A stretch of 64,000 bases of DNA, taken from Thermomonas sp. Its GTDB lineage: Bacteria > Pseudomonadota > Gammaproteobacteria > Xanthomonadales > Xanthomonadaceae. Shown in pieces: positions 31,301 to 42,800 of the stretch; position 1 is the first letter of the stretch, and the number at the start of each line of letters is the position of its first letter. The notes beneath the pieces are model-generated. The model made no database searches, was not told where the DNA came from, and worked only from the letters and a program-made list of their open reading frames with translations. Made by a program: the position numbers and the translations under genes. Where the stretch lies: assembly GCF_020850895.1 (NCBI RefSeq), contig NZ_JADZDS010000078.1:21365-85364 (forward strand), given 5' to 3'.

Positions 31301-32166
31301 ACATGACCGTGCGCTGGCGCTCCGGTACTCCGGTCGAAGTACGCGGCGAGGTGCTGGTGCCGGAAGCCGATCTGCATTTGGAACGCCTGCAGTCCGGTGT
31401 TTCGCCCTCGCCCGACGTGGTGGTGCTGGATCCGGACAAGCCGACGTCGGCAGTGACGCCGCTCGCGGTCGATCTCGACCTCGGCCTGCGCGTCGGCGAC
31501 AAGGTGCGCATCGACGGCTACGGGCTGACCGGCAGCCTGTCCGGTGGCCTGCGCGTGCTCCAGCCGCCCGGCCGCGAGAGCCGTGCCACCGGCACGCTTG
31601 ATGTCGCAGGCCGTTACCGCGCCTATGGCCAGAACCTGCAGATCACCCGTGGTCGACTGGCTTGGTCGAACGACGCCATCGGCAATCCGCGCTTGGACAT
31701 CCGCGCTGAGCGCCACGTTGGCGACGTGGTGGCAGGCGTGGCCGTGGCCGGGCGCGCCAACGCGCCGCAGGCCAGCGTGTATTCCAACCCGGCGATGAGC
31801 CAGTCGGAAGCACTGGCCTACCTCACCCTCGGCCGCCCGCTGTCCACCTTGAACGGACGCGAGGCGCAACAACTCGGCGCCGCACGCTCCGCGCTCAATG
31901 CCGGTGCCGGCCTGCTGGCGGCGGAACTCGGCAACCGCATCGGCCTCGATGATGCCGGCGTCAGCCAATCGCGCGCACTCGGCGGCGAGGTACTGGGCAT
32001 CGGCAAATACCTGTCGCCACGGCTGTACGTCAGCTACGGCGTCTCGCTGCTCGGCACCGGGCAAGTGGTCACGCTGAAATACCTGTTGAAGAAAGGCTTC
32101 GACATCCAAGTGGAATCCAGCAGCGTGCAAAACCGCGGCTCGATCAACTGGCGGATGGAGAAGTAG
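28330..32166 (+). CDS. tamB: Translocation and assembly module protein TamB
   Basis: 1278 aa, N-terminal TM anchor, beta-rich repeats, C-terminal DUF490: NPAMSQSEALAYLTLGRPLST...GKYLSPRLYVSYGVSLLGTGQVVTLKYLLKKGFDIQVESSS; overlaps tamA stop. Confidence 0.94.
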   Translation: MMQQTPDANTTTPQSAPTRRRLRRILVAFVAVALLAAIGLLWLLNTASGRDFALRQLVARLPTGSTLQWKSAQGDLAGPLTLQGVQFATPVQRNAHCKPTLAAQCATGTLRLQIEQLQLDPALLPLLARRLRLDTLSVRGVQLDLPRDDTPLELPHWPDLLPTLDLPLTVQADALVLDDARIAREGEALIAVHSVRGGLRVGEGALHVEQLRIDSDRGVFNAHGDYAPRDNFRTDLTASAQLPAKLGQAAPALKLRVQGDLSNLQATAEGRLPGATHLNLTLSGDTTAPRWQLQASSEGLDPDVFMGHTASGTPLRFSFVASGIGGSADLRGRFSAGDFTAQLQPSKLRVNDQRIDLQPLVVDLLHGRITANGHVELKDSDQASVALALAARGLRWSDANGRNLVAGDADLHLSGRLDQWTLRGQARLARDQDRATVDLTGSGDRNGMRLQRFDAGTNLGKLSATGMLAWSPALRWQADANLRDFDPGNFLPDWPGALRGRVTSSGEQRNGTLTARFDARDLGGQLRGRPLSGHAQLAIDAARYSGELALSLGGSRIEAKGKVDTTLAVDARFDPLQLEDLLPGASGRLQGQVSLRGTPAMPDLRVDLQGQSLVYREFRASALQLHGQLPWSQGDGTLSVAAEDVHAGVVLASLHANLRGALSRLVVELDARGEAGALNIAGSARQTGTRWQGQLTRLSLTPTQGSAWALRSPSSWGWDGHAISISDTCLQVTLGGSLCASGAWPRAGIALKGDALPLALLADWLPAREDGRRWLLDGTLDLDAHIASAALGWTASARVQSSSGGLRSGARARRVLFGYRDLKLALQANPQRIEGELAAALSGGGRIDAQLATGWDAAAPLTGSLRANTKELTWLELLSPDLAEPGGLLALDVQLAGSRGHPRLGGSAQLQAFSAELPALGIGIEQGEVELQAREDGSARISGSLATGKGVLHVDGNLGWLDDSTPLQVSIRGNEVLLADTRQLRLLASPDMTVRWRSGTPVEVRGEVLVPEADLHLERLQSGVSPSPDVVVLDPDKPTSAVTPLAVDLDLGLRVGDKVRIDGYGLTGSLSGGLRVLQPPGRESRATGTLDVAGRYRAYGQNLQITRGRLAWSNDAIGNPRLDIRAERHVGDVVAGVAVAGRANAPQASVYSNPAMSQSEALAYLTLGRPLSTLNGREAQQLGAARSALNAGAGLLAAELGNRIGLDDAGVSQSRALGGEVLGIGKYLSPRLYVSYGVSLLGTGQVVTLKYLLKKGFDIQVESSSVQNRGSINWRMEK

Positions 32167-32189
32167 GGCAGCGCCTTCGACAGCGTGGC

Positions 32190-33512
32190 TCACCGCGTGA
32201 TCCGCGCACCCTTCAGGTGGGCCACGCCGCTTACGCTGTCGGTCCACACCAGCCAGGCCATGCCGTCGCCGGCCAGCAGCTTCAGGTAGCCGCTGGCCAT
32301 CCCGCGTGCGCCCAGTCGGGCCACTTCGATGGTTTGCAGCCGGCGCTGCAGATCCGGGCTGTAGCGCGCCACCATCAGCGTCTGCCCCGGCGCGTTCTCG
32401 CGCAGCCACGCCACCCACACCTGCTGGCCGTCGAAGGCGACCGCGGCGCGGCCCAGCACCGGCTCGCCCGCGTCCAGCTCCACCGGCGCCGAGAAGCTGT
32501 CGCCGGCGTCCGTGCTGCGCGCCAGCTGCAGCAGCGGCTTGCCGTCGCGCTCGCTGTACCAAACCACGATCGCGGTGTTGCCTTGCGCGGCCAGCGCCGG
32601 GCCGGCCACCGGGCAGGCGTCGATCTTCCAGTCGTCCGCATGGACGATTTTCGGCGCGCTCCAGGCGCCGTTCTCGAACCGCAGCGTGGCGATGTCGCGG
32701 ACGTTCTCCGCGTTGCGCGCGCGGTAGGCGAGCAGCGGGCCCCGGGCGGTCGCTGCGACCGTCACCTGGCAGCAGTCGCAGCTGTGCGGGTCGAGCACGA
32801 CATCGGCGCCGCGCTGCAAGTTCAAGTCGAAGCCGTTGACCCGCAGTTGGGTACTTTTGCCTGCGTCCCCGCCGTCGTGGCCCATGCCGGCCATCGCGTG
32901 CGTGGCAGACGCGTCGGCTGCTGCCGCAGGTGCGGACTCCGGCTGCGTCTCCGTCGCATCCGCTGGCGCACGCCCATCCAGCCAGGCGATGCCGAGGCTG
33001 TCATCGCCGGTTGGCCACAGCGCCGCGAAGCCGTGCTCGGCCGGTGCGCCATCGTCATTGACCCGGGTCATCTGCGCCCAGGTCATGCCGCCATCACGCG
33101 AGCGCGCCAACACCACGTCGGCATCGTGCTTGGCGCCGTTGGGACGCGACTGCAGCCATTGCGCCCACAGCGCGCCGTCGCGGGTGGCCAGCAGGTGCGG
33201 CGTGTTCGCCGCGCTGGCAGACAGCGAATTGCCGATGGCAATCGTGCGCGGCTGGCTCTGCCAACCATCGGCTTCGGTATACGAAGAAAACTGAAGGACG
33301 TTGCGCCGGCCTTCGCGACGGTTGATCCAACTCAGCAGGATCCGTCCGTCCGGCGTACGCACCAGATCCGGCGCCATCGAACCGGCCTCGGCCGGCAACG
33401 GCCACACCTGCGCGGTGAATTTTCCATTGGCTGGCTTGGCCGGTGGCTTGTTGCCGCAGGCGGCCAACGACAGCGCGGCGACAGCCAGCACGGTGGCGAT
33501 ACGGATGTTCAT
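32190..33512 (-). CDS. BNR/sialidase-like beta-propeller lipoprotein
   Basis: Lipobox MNIRIATVLAVAALSLAAC; BNR-like SRDGGMTWAQM and STDAGDSFSAP. Confidence 0.8.
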   Translation of the reverse strand: MNIRIATVLAVAALSLAACGNKPPAKPANGKFTAQVWPLPAEAGSMAPDLVRTPDGRILLSWINRREGRRNVLQFSSYTEADGWQSQPRTIAIGNSLSASAANTPHLLATRDGALWAQWLQSRPNGAKHDADVVLARSRDGGMTWAQMTRVNDDGAPAEHGFAALWPTGDDSLGIAWLDGRAPADATETQPESAPAAAADASATHAMAGMGHDGGDAGKSTQLRVNGFDLNLQRGADVVLDPHSCDCCQVTVAATARGPLLAYRARNAENVRDIATLRFENGAWSAPKIVHADDWKIDACPVAGPALAAQGNTAIVVWYSERDGKPLLQLARSTDAGDSFSAPVELDAGEPVLGRAAVAFDGQQVWVAWLRENAPGQTLMVARYSPDLQRRLQTIEVARLGARGMASGYLKLLAGDGMAWLVWTDSVSGVAHLKGARITR

Positions 33513-33606
33513 GGGCGTACCTGCAGGACGGATGCCGACATTGTCGCGCGGATGCCAAGTCTGCGGCAATCCAAATGCGAATCAATCTCTTTTCGAGTCC
33601 TGCGGT

Positions 33607-35496
<1,890 letters not shown>

Positions 35497-35609
35497 CGCA
35501 TCGCCCTGCCGACCGCGTCGGCCATTTCGTGCGCCCGATCCCGACGCCGGTGTGGCCTTGGTCACGTTTCAAACACTGTCTTGGATCGGATGGGATTTTC
35601 GCACGTTGC

Positions 35610-35626
35610 TTGGCACGCTTCCTGCG
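35610..35626 (+). promoter_or_regulatory. Candidate sigma54 (RpoN) -24/-12 promoter
   Basis: TTGGCACG-CTTC-CTGCG, with GG (35612-35613) and GC (35624-35625) at the required 10-nt spacing; one mismatch in the TTGC box. Confidence 0.7.
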
Positions 35627-35636
35627 AAATCTCCGA

Positions 35637-35756
35637 TAGCGCTCGACGTGGCACGCCCGTACTCCCCGGGCGATGGTCGGACTGAACAGGGGCCGATCCT
35701 GCGCACATCGAGAAAGCCCGAGGGCCGGTTGTCGGGGGACAGCCGGCCCTCTTTTT
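35637..35756 (+). ncRNA. Candidate RpoN-dependent small RNA (about 120 nt)
   Basis: Starts about 12 nt after the predicted -12 element and ends at an intrinsic terminator. Folds by eye into stem-loops CGCCC/GGGCG and GGTCGG/CCGATC plus the terminator stem. No convincing ORF. Confidence 0.6.
35720..35756 (+). terminator. Rho-independent terminator
   Basis: GAGGGCCGGTTGTC-GGGG-GACAGCCGGCCCTC then TTTTT: 14-bp stem with one G-U. Confidence 0.9.
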
Positions 35757-35784
35757 CGTCTGCGAATGGTCCGCGACCGAAAGT

Positions 35785-35850
35785 GCCGGTGCCTGCAGGA
35801 CATGCGGAACAGGGGGGATCCGGGAAGTCCCGCCAGGCACCGGCGGGTTT
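35785..35850 (+). other. Structured intergenic element with long inverted repeat
   Basis: GCCGGTGCCTG (35785-35795) and CAGGCACCGGC (35834-35844) are perfect inverted repeats; the 38-nt loop contains GAACAGGGG; followed by GGGTTTAGATT. Confidence 0.5.
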
Positions 35851-36009
35851 AGATTACCCCGTTCCGACGCGATGTGACGCCGTTTGTCAGGTTTTCGACA
35901 AGCTGCGGTTCAGACTGTGACGGCGTTCCGATTTTACCCGGATGCAGCATGGGAGGCCCCCCTCCTCATCCGTGCTGTTGCCGTGCAGACGCCGCGCTAG
36001 CATTTGCCG

Positions 36010-36978
36010 ATGACAGACTCCGACCACACGCTCGCCCCCGAGTCCGTGCTCGACGCCGCGGCACGGATCGCGCCGCATGCAACGGTGACGCCGGTCCTGC
36101 AGGCGCGTTCGATCGATGCCGACGCGGGCGCCGCGCTGCACTTCAAGGCCGAACACCTGCAGCGGGTCGGTGCCTTCAAGTTTCGCGGCGCTTGCAACGC
36201 GGTGTTCTCGCTCTCCGACCACGACGCTGCACGCGGGGTGGTGACACATTCCTCCGGCAACCACGGCGCGGCACTGGCACTGGCGGCGCGGTTGCGCGGA
36301 ATTCCCTGCCACGTGGTGGCGCCGGATGGCGCGGTGCCAGCCAAGCTCGCCTCGATCCAGCGCTACGGCGCGACCCTGCATCACTGCGCGGCGACGATTG
36401 CCGCCCGCGAAGCCGCCTGCGCCAAGCTGCACGACGACACCGGCGGCACGGTCATCCATCCCTACACCCATCCCTGGGTGATCGCAGGACAAGGCACCGC
36501 CGCGCTGGAACTCTTGAGCGCCCGGCCCGAACTGGATGCCTTGGTGGTGCCGCTGGGCGGAGGTGGTCTGGCTGCGGGTACTGCGCTTGCGATCCAGACG
36601 CTGCAGCGCGACTGCGCGCTTTATCTGGCCGAACCCGTCGGTGCCGCGGATGGCGCACGTTCATTCGCTGGCGGCATGCTCGACCACGATTTCGTGCCCG
36701 ACACCGTCTGCGATGGCCTGCGCGGCAGCTTGGGCGCCATCAACTTCGGCCTGCTGCGCACCACCGGTGCGCGGGTGCTGACGGTGGACGATGCCGACAC
36801 CCTGGCCACGCAGCAGATGATCCTTGCGCGCATGAAGCAAGTGGTCGAACCCTCCTCCGCGATCGCACTCGCGGCCGTGCTCGGCAACCGCGCCCTGTTC
36901 ACAGACCGACGCGTCGGCATCGTGCTGACCGGCGGCAATGTCGACCTGGCCGCATTGGCGGGCCCGCTGCGGGCGTGA
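36010..36978 (+). CDS. PLP-dependent threonine/serine dehydratase-like enzyme
   Basis: HFKAEHLQRVGAFKFRGACNA PLP-Lys motif; THSSGNHGAALALAARL; VPLGGGGLAAG. Confidence 0.9.
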   Translation: MTDSDHTLAPESVLDAAARIAPHATVTPVLQARSIDADAGAALHFKAEHLQRVGAFKFRGACNAVFSLSDHDAARGVVTHSSGNHGAALALAARLRGIPCHVVAPDGAVPAKLASIQRYGATLHHCAATIAAREAACAKLHDDTGGTVIHPYTHPWVIAGQGTAALELLSARPELDALVVPLGGGGLAAGTALAIQTLQRDCALYLAEPVGAADGARSFAGGMLDHDFVPDTVCDGLRGSLGAINFGLLRTTGARVLTVDDADTLATQQMILARMKQVVEPSSAIALAAVLGNRALFTDRRVGIVLTGGNVDLAALAGPLRA

Positions 36979-37006
36979 TGCGCGGCTCGGGCGCGCCGGC
37001 GTCGGC

Positions 37007-39367
37007 TCAATGCTTAAGGTTCGCCTCGAACAATGCATGGATCCGGCGGTACTCATCAAGCCAACTATCCGGATGCACGAAGCCGTGGCGTTCCATCGGA
37101 TACGGCGCAATCGACCAATGGTCCTTGTGCAGTTCGATCAGGCGCTGGGTGAGCAGGATCGAGTCGCGGAAGAACACGTTGTCGTCGATCATGCCGTGCG
37201 CGATCAGCAGGTGGTCCTGCAGGCCGGCGGCGAATTCGATCGGCGAGGACCGCCGGTAGGCTTCCGGATCGAGCTCGGGGTCGTTGAGGATGTTCGCCGT
37301 GTAGCCGTGGTTGTACTGCATCCAGTCGCTGACCGGGCGCAGCGCGGCACCGGCCTTGAACACACCCGGCGCCTGGAACAGCGCGGTCAGGGTCATGAAG
37401 CCGCCGTAGCTGCCACCGTAGATGCCGGCGCGATCACGGTCGCCCTGATGGTTCGCCACCAGCCAGTCGAGGCCGTCGCGGTAATCCTCCAGCTCGGGCT
37501 TGCCCATCCAGCGGTAGATCGCGGTGCGCCAGTCGCGGCCGTAGCCTTGGCTGGCGCGGTAGTCGAGGTCGAGGACGATGTAGCCCTCATCGACCAGCAG
37601 GTTGTGGAACATCTGTTCGCGGAAATAATCGGGCCAGTGCATGTCGGCGTTCTGCAGGTAGCCGGCACCGTGCACGAACATCACGATCGGATACTTGCGG
37701 CCAGGTTCGGGATTTGCCGGCCCGTAGTACTTGCCCCAGATCACGCCGGCGCCGTGCCTGCTCGGCACCTGCACGTACTGCGGCTGGATCCAGCGATGCG
37801 CCTTGAACTCGGCACTGCGCGTATCGGTGAGTTGGCGCGACGGCCCGCCCTGCGCCGACACCACTGACAGCTGCGGCGGCAGGTAGGCCGCCGAATGCCG
37901 CACCAGCAAGGCATCACCCTTGGGTGACAACGAAAAGTCCTCGACCCCATCCAGTGCGGTCAGCTCGCGGACGGTACCGCCCGTGGCCGGCGCATCGCAG
38001 ACCTCATAGTCGATCGGCGCAGCGCGATTGCACAGGAAATAGAACCGCGTGCCATCGCGCGACACCGTCACCTGCGAGGTCTCCCAACGGCCATCGGTGA
38101 TCTGGCTGCGCTGGTTGCCGCGCAGCGTGTACAGGTGCGAGAACCCGCTTTCCTCGCTCAGGTACCACAGTGTCGCGTTGTCCGGCAGCCAGCCGAAATC
38201 ATTGAAGCTCCAGTTGATCCACGCGGCGTCGTGCAGGCGATGCCGTGGCTGCAGGCTTGCATTGGCCAGATCCACCGTGGCCAGCCAACGGTCCTTGTTG
38301 TCGACCGCGCGCAGCATCACCGCCACGCTGCGGCCATCTTCGCTCCATTGCGGCGCAGAGACGTCATCACCACCGACCCGCAATGGTCGATTGCCCTTCA
38401 GTGGGTCCTTGCCGGCGGCCTTGCGCAATGCCGCCAGTGGGTCGTCCTTGATGCCGGGCAAGCCGTCGAAGGTCAGCTCGCGCACCGTGCCGGTGGCCAC
38501 CTCGGCCAGCCACAACCGCTGCGGCGAGGGATCGTTGCGGCCAACCAGGCTGCGTGCGTCCTCGAATTCACCGTAACCGGATTCGGTGACGGGCACCGGC
38601 ATCTTCTCCGTGCGCCCGTCATCGGCGCCCTTGGCGGTGGTCACCACCAGCAGCCAGCGCGCATCGGGGGACAGCGCCGAATCGACGATCACCACATCCT
38701 TGCCGAGATGGATCGGCGCCGGCGGGCGGGTGGGATCGGCGCGGCGCCAAGCGTCGGTCTGATCGCGCATGGCCTCGCGCCTAGCCTTGTCATCGGCCAG
38801 GGTCGACAGCAGTCGAAGTTGGTGGTCACGCAAGTGATCGGTCGGCGGTTTGGCACCCGGCGCCTCGTCGGCACGCGGCTGTGCGGCGGTCGCAACCACG
38901 CCGCCATCCCAGCGGTACCAATCCGCACCGACCCGCCAGATCAGCCCGCCCTGGCGGTTCCATTGCAGGCGTTCGGCGGCCTGGTTGTCGCGGGTGAGCT
39001 GGCGCAACGCGCCGCTGTGCAGGTCGCGCACGAACACATTGCCGTTGCGGATGAAGGCGCCGCGCGCGCCATCCGCCTCGATCACCATGGCGGTATCCAT
39101 GTCCACGCGGCCGGAATCGTCCACCAGCGCTGGTGCGCCACCTGCGGCGCCGACCTGCCAGATGTCACGGATGTTCGCGCCCTTGCGCTTGAGCATGTAA
39201 TAGGCCGATGTGCCATCCCAGCGCCACCATGCGGCGTCGACCGACGGGCCGATCCAGTCGGGATCGGCCATCGCCTGTTCGAGCGTCACCCTCGGCGTCG
39301 CCGGATCGGCGGCATGCGCGACGGGCAGGGTGGCGATCAGGGCAAGGGCAAACGCGGCAAATCGCAT
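37007..39367 (-). CDS. S9 family peptidase (prolyl oligopeptidase/DPP-like)
   Basis: Signal peptide; GIYGGSYGGFMTLTALFQAPGVFKAGAALRPVSDW nucleophile region; LLIAHGMIDDNVFF; MERHGF. Confidence 0.92.
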   Translation of the reverse strand: MRFAAFALALIATLPVAHAADPATPRVTLEQAMADPDWIGPSVDAAWWRWDGTSAYYMLKRKGANIRDIWQVGAAGGAPALVDDSGRVDMDTAMVIEADGARGAFIRNGNVFVRDLHSGALRQLTRDNQAAERLQWNRQGGLIWRVGADWYRWDGGVVATAAQPRADEAPGAKPPTDHLRDHQLRLLSTLADDKARREAMRDQTDAWRRADPTRPPAPIHLGKDVVIVDSALSPDARWLLVVTTAKGADDGRTEKMPVPVTESGYGEFEDARSLVGRNDPSPQRLWLAEVATGTVRELTFDGLPGIKDDPLAALRKAAGKDPLKGNRPLRVGGDDVSAPQWSEDGRSVAVMLRAVDNKDRWLATVDLANASLQPRHRLHDAAWINWSFNDFGWLPDNATLWYLSEESGFSHLYTLRGNQRSQITDGRWETSQVTVSRDGTRFYFLCNRAAPIDYEVCDAPATGGTVRELTALDGVEDFSLSPKGDALLVRHSAAYLPPQLSVVSAQGGPSRQLTDTRSAEFKAHRWIQPQYVQVPSRHGAGVIWGKYYGPANPEPGRKYPIVMFVHGAGYLQNADMHWPDYFREQMFHNLLVDEGYIVLDLDYRASQGYGRDWRTAIYRWMGKPELEDYRDGLDWLVANHQGDRDRAGIYGGSYGGFMTLTALFQAPGVFKAGAALRPVSDWMQYNHGYTANILNDPELDPEAYRRSSPIEFAAGLQDHLLIAHGMIDDNVFFRDSILLTQRLIELHKDHWSIAPYPMERHGFVHPDSWLDEYRRIHALFEANLKH

Positions 39368-39573
39368 CGGTCGCTCCGGTACATCGGGAATCGAGCAGGT
39401 TAGCAGCCGGCCACCGCGCCGCCCGTGCCGTTGGTCCCGGCTGCCATGCCTCGTCCGACCGTCGAACATTCCGCCTCCGCCGCGCCGTGTTCAGCGCCGG
39501 CAATACCCATGGCGCGCGCTTTCCCGCACAATTCCGCATTGCGGCTGCACCGACAGCCCTCCACCGGATCGCG

Positions 39574-39843
39574 ATGCTGGCCCACGTCTACAAGAGTCTG
39601 CGCAAACCCGATACCTATGTGTATCTGGCCGACCGCGATGATTTCGCACGGCTTCCCGAACCTGTGCGTACCCAGATGGGCACGCTGCAGTTCGTGCTGG
39701 AAGTGGAACTGACGCCGGAGCGCACGCTGGCGAGCGCCAACCCCGAGGTGGTGCGCAGCAACCTGGCCGGGCGCGGCTTCCATATCCAGTTCCCGCCCAC
39801 CGTGGCCGATCCGATGAGCGACGACTGGGGCACCGATGCCTGA
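39574..39843 (+). CDS. YcgL domain-containing protein
   Basis: MLAHVYKSLRKPDTYVYLADRDDFARLPEPVRTQMGTLQFVLEVELTPERTLA; 89 aa. Confidence 0.88.
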   Translation: MLAHVYKSLRKPDTYVYLADRDDFARLPEPVRTQMGTLQFVLEVELTPERTLASANPEVVRSNLAGRGFHIQFPPTVADPMSDDWGTDA

Positions 39844-42800
39844 GCGTTCGACCGCCATCGGCAGCGCACTGCTGGTGCTGGCTCTGGCCTTGGTCGGCGC
39901 CGGCTGGTTCGATCCGCGCGCAGCGGCAGGCGTGGCCTGGCTGGCCCAGATCCCGGCCGGGCTGGGCGTGGCCCTGCTGCGGCGAACCCGTGGCCGTGAT
40001 GCGCTAGGCGCAGATGCGGGCCGACTCGCCCTGCTCTGGGGTGGTGGCTTCCTGCTCACCGGCGTGTTGTTGGCGTGGCCGCTGTGGCAATTGACGTCCA
40101 CGCCGTCCTTGCCCGCCACGCTCGCGTTGAGCGGATTGGCGGGCGCGGTGCTGGTGCTGCTGTGGGTCAGCTGGCCGCAATGGCTGCTGCTGGAGCGCCG
40201 CGGCGGCAGCGCCGCCAGCCGTCACCGCGAGCAGCGGTTGCAGGAACGCGCCGCCTGGAGCGGCCTGCTGCACGTGGCATTGCCGGCGTTCCTGCTGCTG
40301 GCAGGCGGACTGCTGCTGGCCTGGCCCGGCCTGCTCGAGGGTCCGGCCCGTGCGGGCGGAAGCGCGTTCTACGCGGTGCTGGTTCCGCTGCTGCATTTTG
40401 CCCTTCAATCGGCGCCCAAGGCTGCCTTGCCGGTGGAACCGGCACTGTCCGGGCTGCCGATCGTGGACCTGCCCCCGCCACCGGCGAAGGTTGCCACGAC
40501 CCGCGCACCCACAGCGTCGCCAGAACCGGAGCCCGTGCCTGTCGGAGGCGTATCGAGCCCGGGTCCAGAAACGGTCCCGGAACCGGAACCTGTACCCGCG
40601 CCGACGGCAGACGCAGCGCCCGCGGTCGATGGAACAGCCTTGACCCGGGAGTTGTATGCCGCCGCCCAACAGGGACGGGTCGAGCGCGCTCTGGCGTTGC
40701 TGGAAGCCGGTGCCGATCCACTGGGATTGCCGGATCCTGACGCCCGCGACCGCCGCAGCCTGGCGGTGCTGGCCGCCGTCCTGCCCGACCTGCGCCTGCT
40801 GCGTGCCCTGATCGCCTGCGGTGTGGACGTAAACGCCATGCAGAGCGGCCTCAACCCGTTGCTCGCCGCCACCCGCGACAGTTGGCATGGCCGTCCGGAA
40901 GCGGTGATGACCCTGCTGACCAATGGCGCCGACGTGCACCTGGCCGACACCGACGGCAATACCCCCCTGCACCACGCCGTGCGCAGTTCCGATCCAGGGG
41001 TTGCCGCCCTGCTGCGCGACGCCGGCGCCGACATCAATGCACTGAACGGCGACGGGATCTCGCCGTTGGGCAGCGCCTGCGCCAGCGGCAATTGGCGGTT
41101 GGCCAAGTTCCTGTTGGAACGCGGCGCCAAGCCTGAACCACAGGATGGTCAACCCGCCCTGCTGTCGGCCGCCGGCTGTGAAGACGACGACCCAATCGGC
41201 GTGCAACTCCTGCTGCGCAGCAGGGCACGCGTCAATGCGACCGACGGCAACGCCCGGACCGCACTCCATGAAGCCGCCACTGCCGGCCACCTGGCCATCT
41301 GCCGGGCGCTGCTGGACGCCGGCGCCGATCCCCATGCCCAGGATGCGGCTGGCCGCACGCCGCTGCTCGAAGCCGCACGCGCCGGTGCCACCGGGGTGCT
41401 GGACATGCTGCTTGCGGCAGGTGCCGAAGCGGCCGTGGTGGATGCCTCCGGCGCAGGCGCACTGCACCACGCCTGCCACGCGGAAGTGGCCTCGTCCGAC
41501 CTTGTGCAGCGCCTGCTAGCACTCGGCCTGGACCCACGCCAACCCGATGCCGACGGCCGCAGCGCCCTGGACATCGCCCAAGGCGCAGGTCGCTGGCGCC
41601 TTGCGTCCATCCTCGAGCCCCAGCCCGCCCTGCCTGCGGCGCCGCAGACAGCTCCCACGGCCAGGCCAGAGCCCGAACTGCCGCCGCTGGAACTGCTGCG
41701 CGATGCCTTGTTGGAGGACGCGCCAGTTTCGACCCTGGAGCCACTTGCCGCGCGGCTGGCACCGGGCGACACCACCTTGTTGTTGGCAGAACCCGAGCTC
41801 ACGCTGCGGCCGCGCATCCTCGGCTGGCTGCTGCGCCACGGAGCACGCCTGAACACCCAGGAAACGCTGGTCCCTTCGGCGCTGGCCCGGGGCGAGGCCG
41901 GGATCGAAACCCTGGGGCTGCTGTTCGCTCACGGCGGATCACCGGCCGGTGCCGGCGGGTTGGCCCATTTCCTGTCGGCCTGCCGCGCCCCGAGTCCCAG
42001 CGAGCGCGGCGAACGTTTCGCCATCGAACTCCTGGAGCGCGGCGCGGATCCGTTCGGGGTCAGTGCCAACGGCAGTGCCCCTCTGCTGCTGTCGATCCAG
42101 TTGGGTTGGCTGCAGCTGGCGCGACGGCTGCTCGCGCTGGGCGTCAACCCTGACCGCAGCGACGCCCGTGGCCACGGCCCATTGCACGCAGCTGCCACCC
42201 GCGGCGACCTGGCGGCAGCCAAACTGCTGATCGCCACCGGCGCCTCCCCGGACCGCCGCGCCGGCGACGGACAAACACCCCTCGGGATTGCCCTCGCCAG
42301 CGGTCGCAGCGACCTTGCTTCCTGGCTGGATTGGCACGGCTGGCGCTTGCCACGCCGCGCCTTGGCCGCCACTGACCTGCCAGCCGCCGCCATCGCCGGC
42401 GATCAGGACGCAGTCGAGCGCCTCCTGGATTTGGGCTTCCCGATCGACGCTACCGATGCGCAAGGCTGCACCGCCCTTTTGCGCGCAGCAGGTGACGGCC
42501 ACGCGCCGCTGGTCGAATTCCTGCTCGACCGCGGCGCCAATCCGCGCATCGCCGCACGCACCGGGGCCACCCCGTTGTCCGCGGCGGTCAGTCGCCGCCA
42601 CCTCGCCATCGTCGAACGCCTGTTGCGCGCCGACTGCAATCTGGAGCAGCGCTTGCCCGGCGACGTGACGGTGTTGATGCTGGGCGCCGCACTGGGCCTG
42701 CCCGAAGTGGTGGCGCGATTGCTGCATGCCGGCGCTGACCTGCGGGCAGCCGATGCGCAAGGCCTGACCGCACTGCACTGCGCGGCACTGTACGGATTCA

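Noticed and set aside
35562-35840. Small minus-strand ORFs (35562..35840, 35471..35803) in the mnmG upstream gap
   Set aside because: No recognisable motifs and they span the terminator and hairpins; structured RNA is a better explanation.
35785-35850. Possible SRP (4.5S) RNA
   Set aside because: Lacks the conserved GGUCCGGAAGGAAGCAGCC apical sequence; only a generic long stem-loop.
35870-35935. Direct repeat TGTGACGCCGTT / TGTGACGGCGTT upstream of the PLP enzyme
   Set aside because: Imperfect and short; could be operator half-sites but no supporting evidence.
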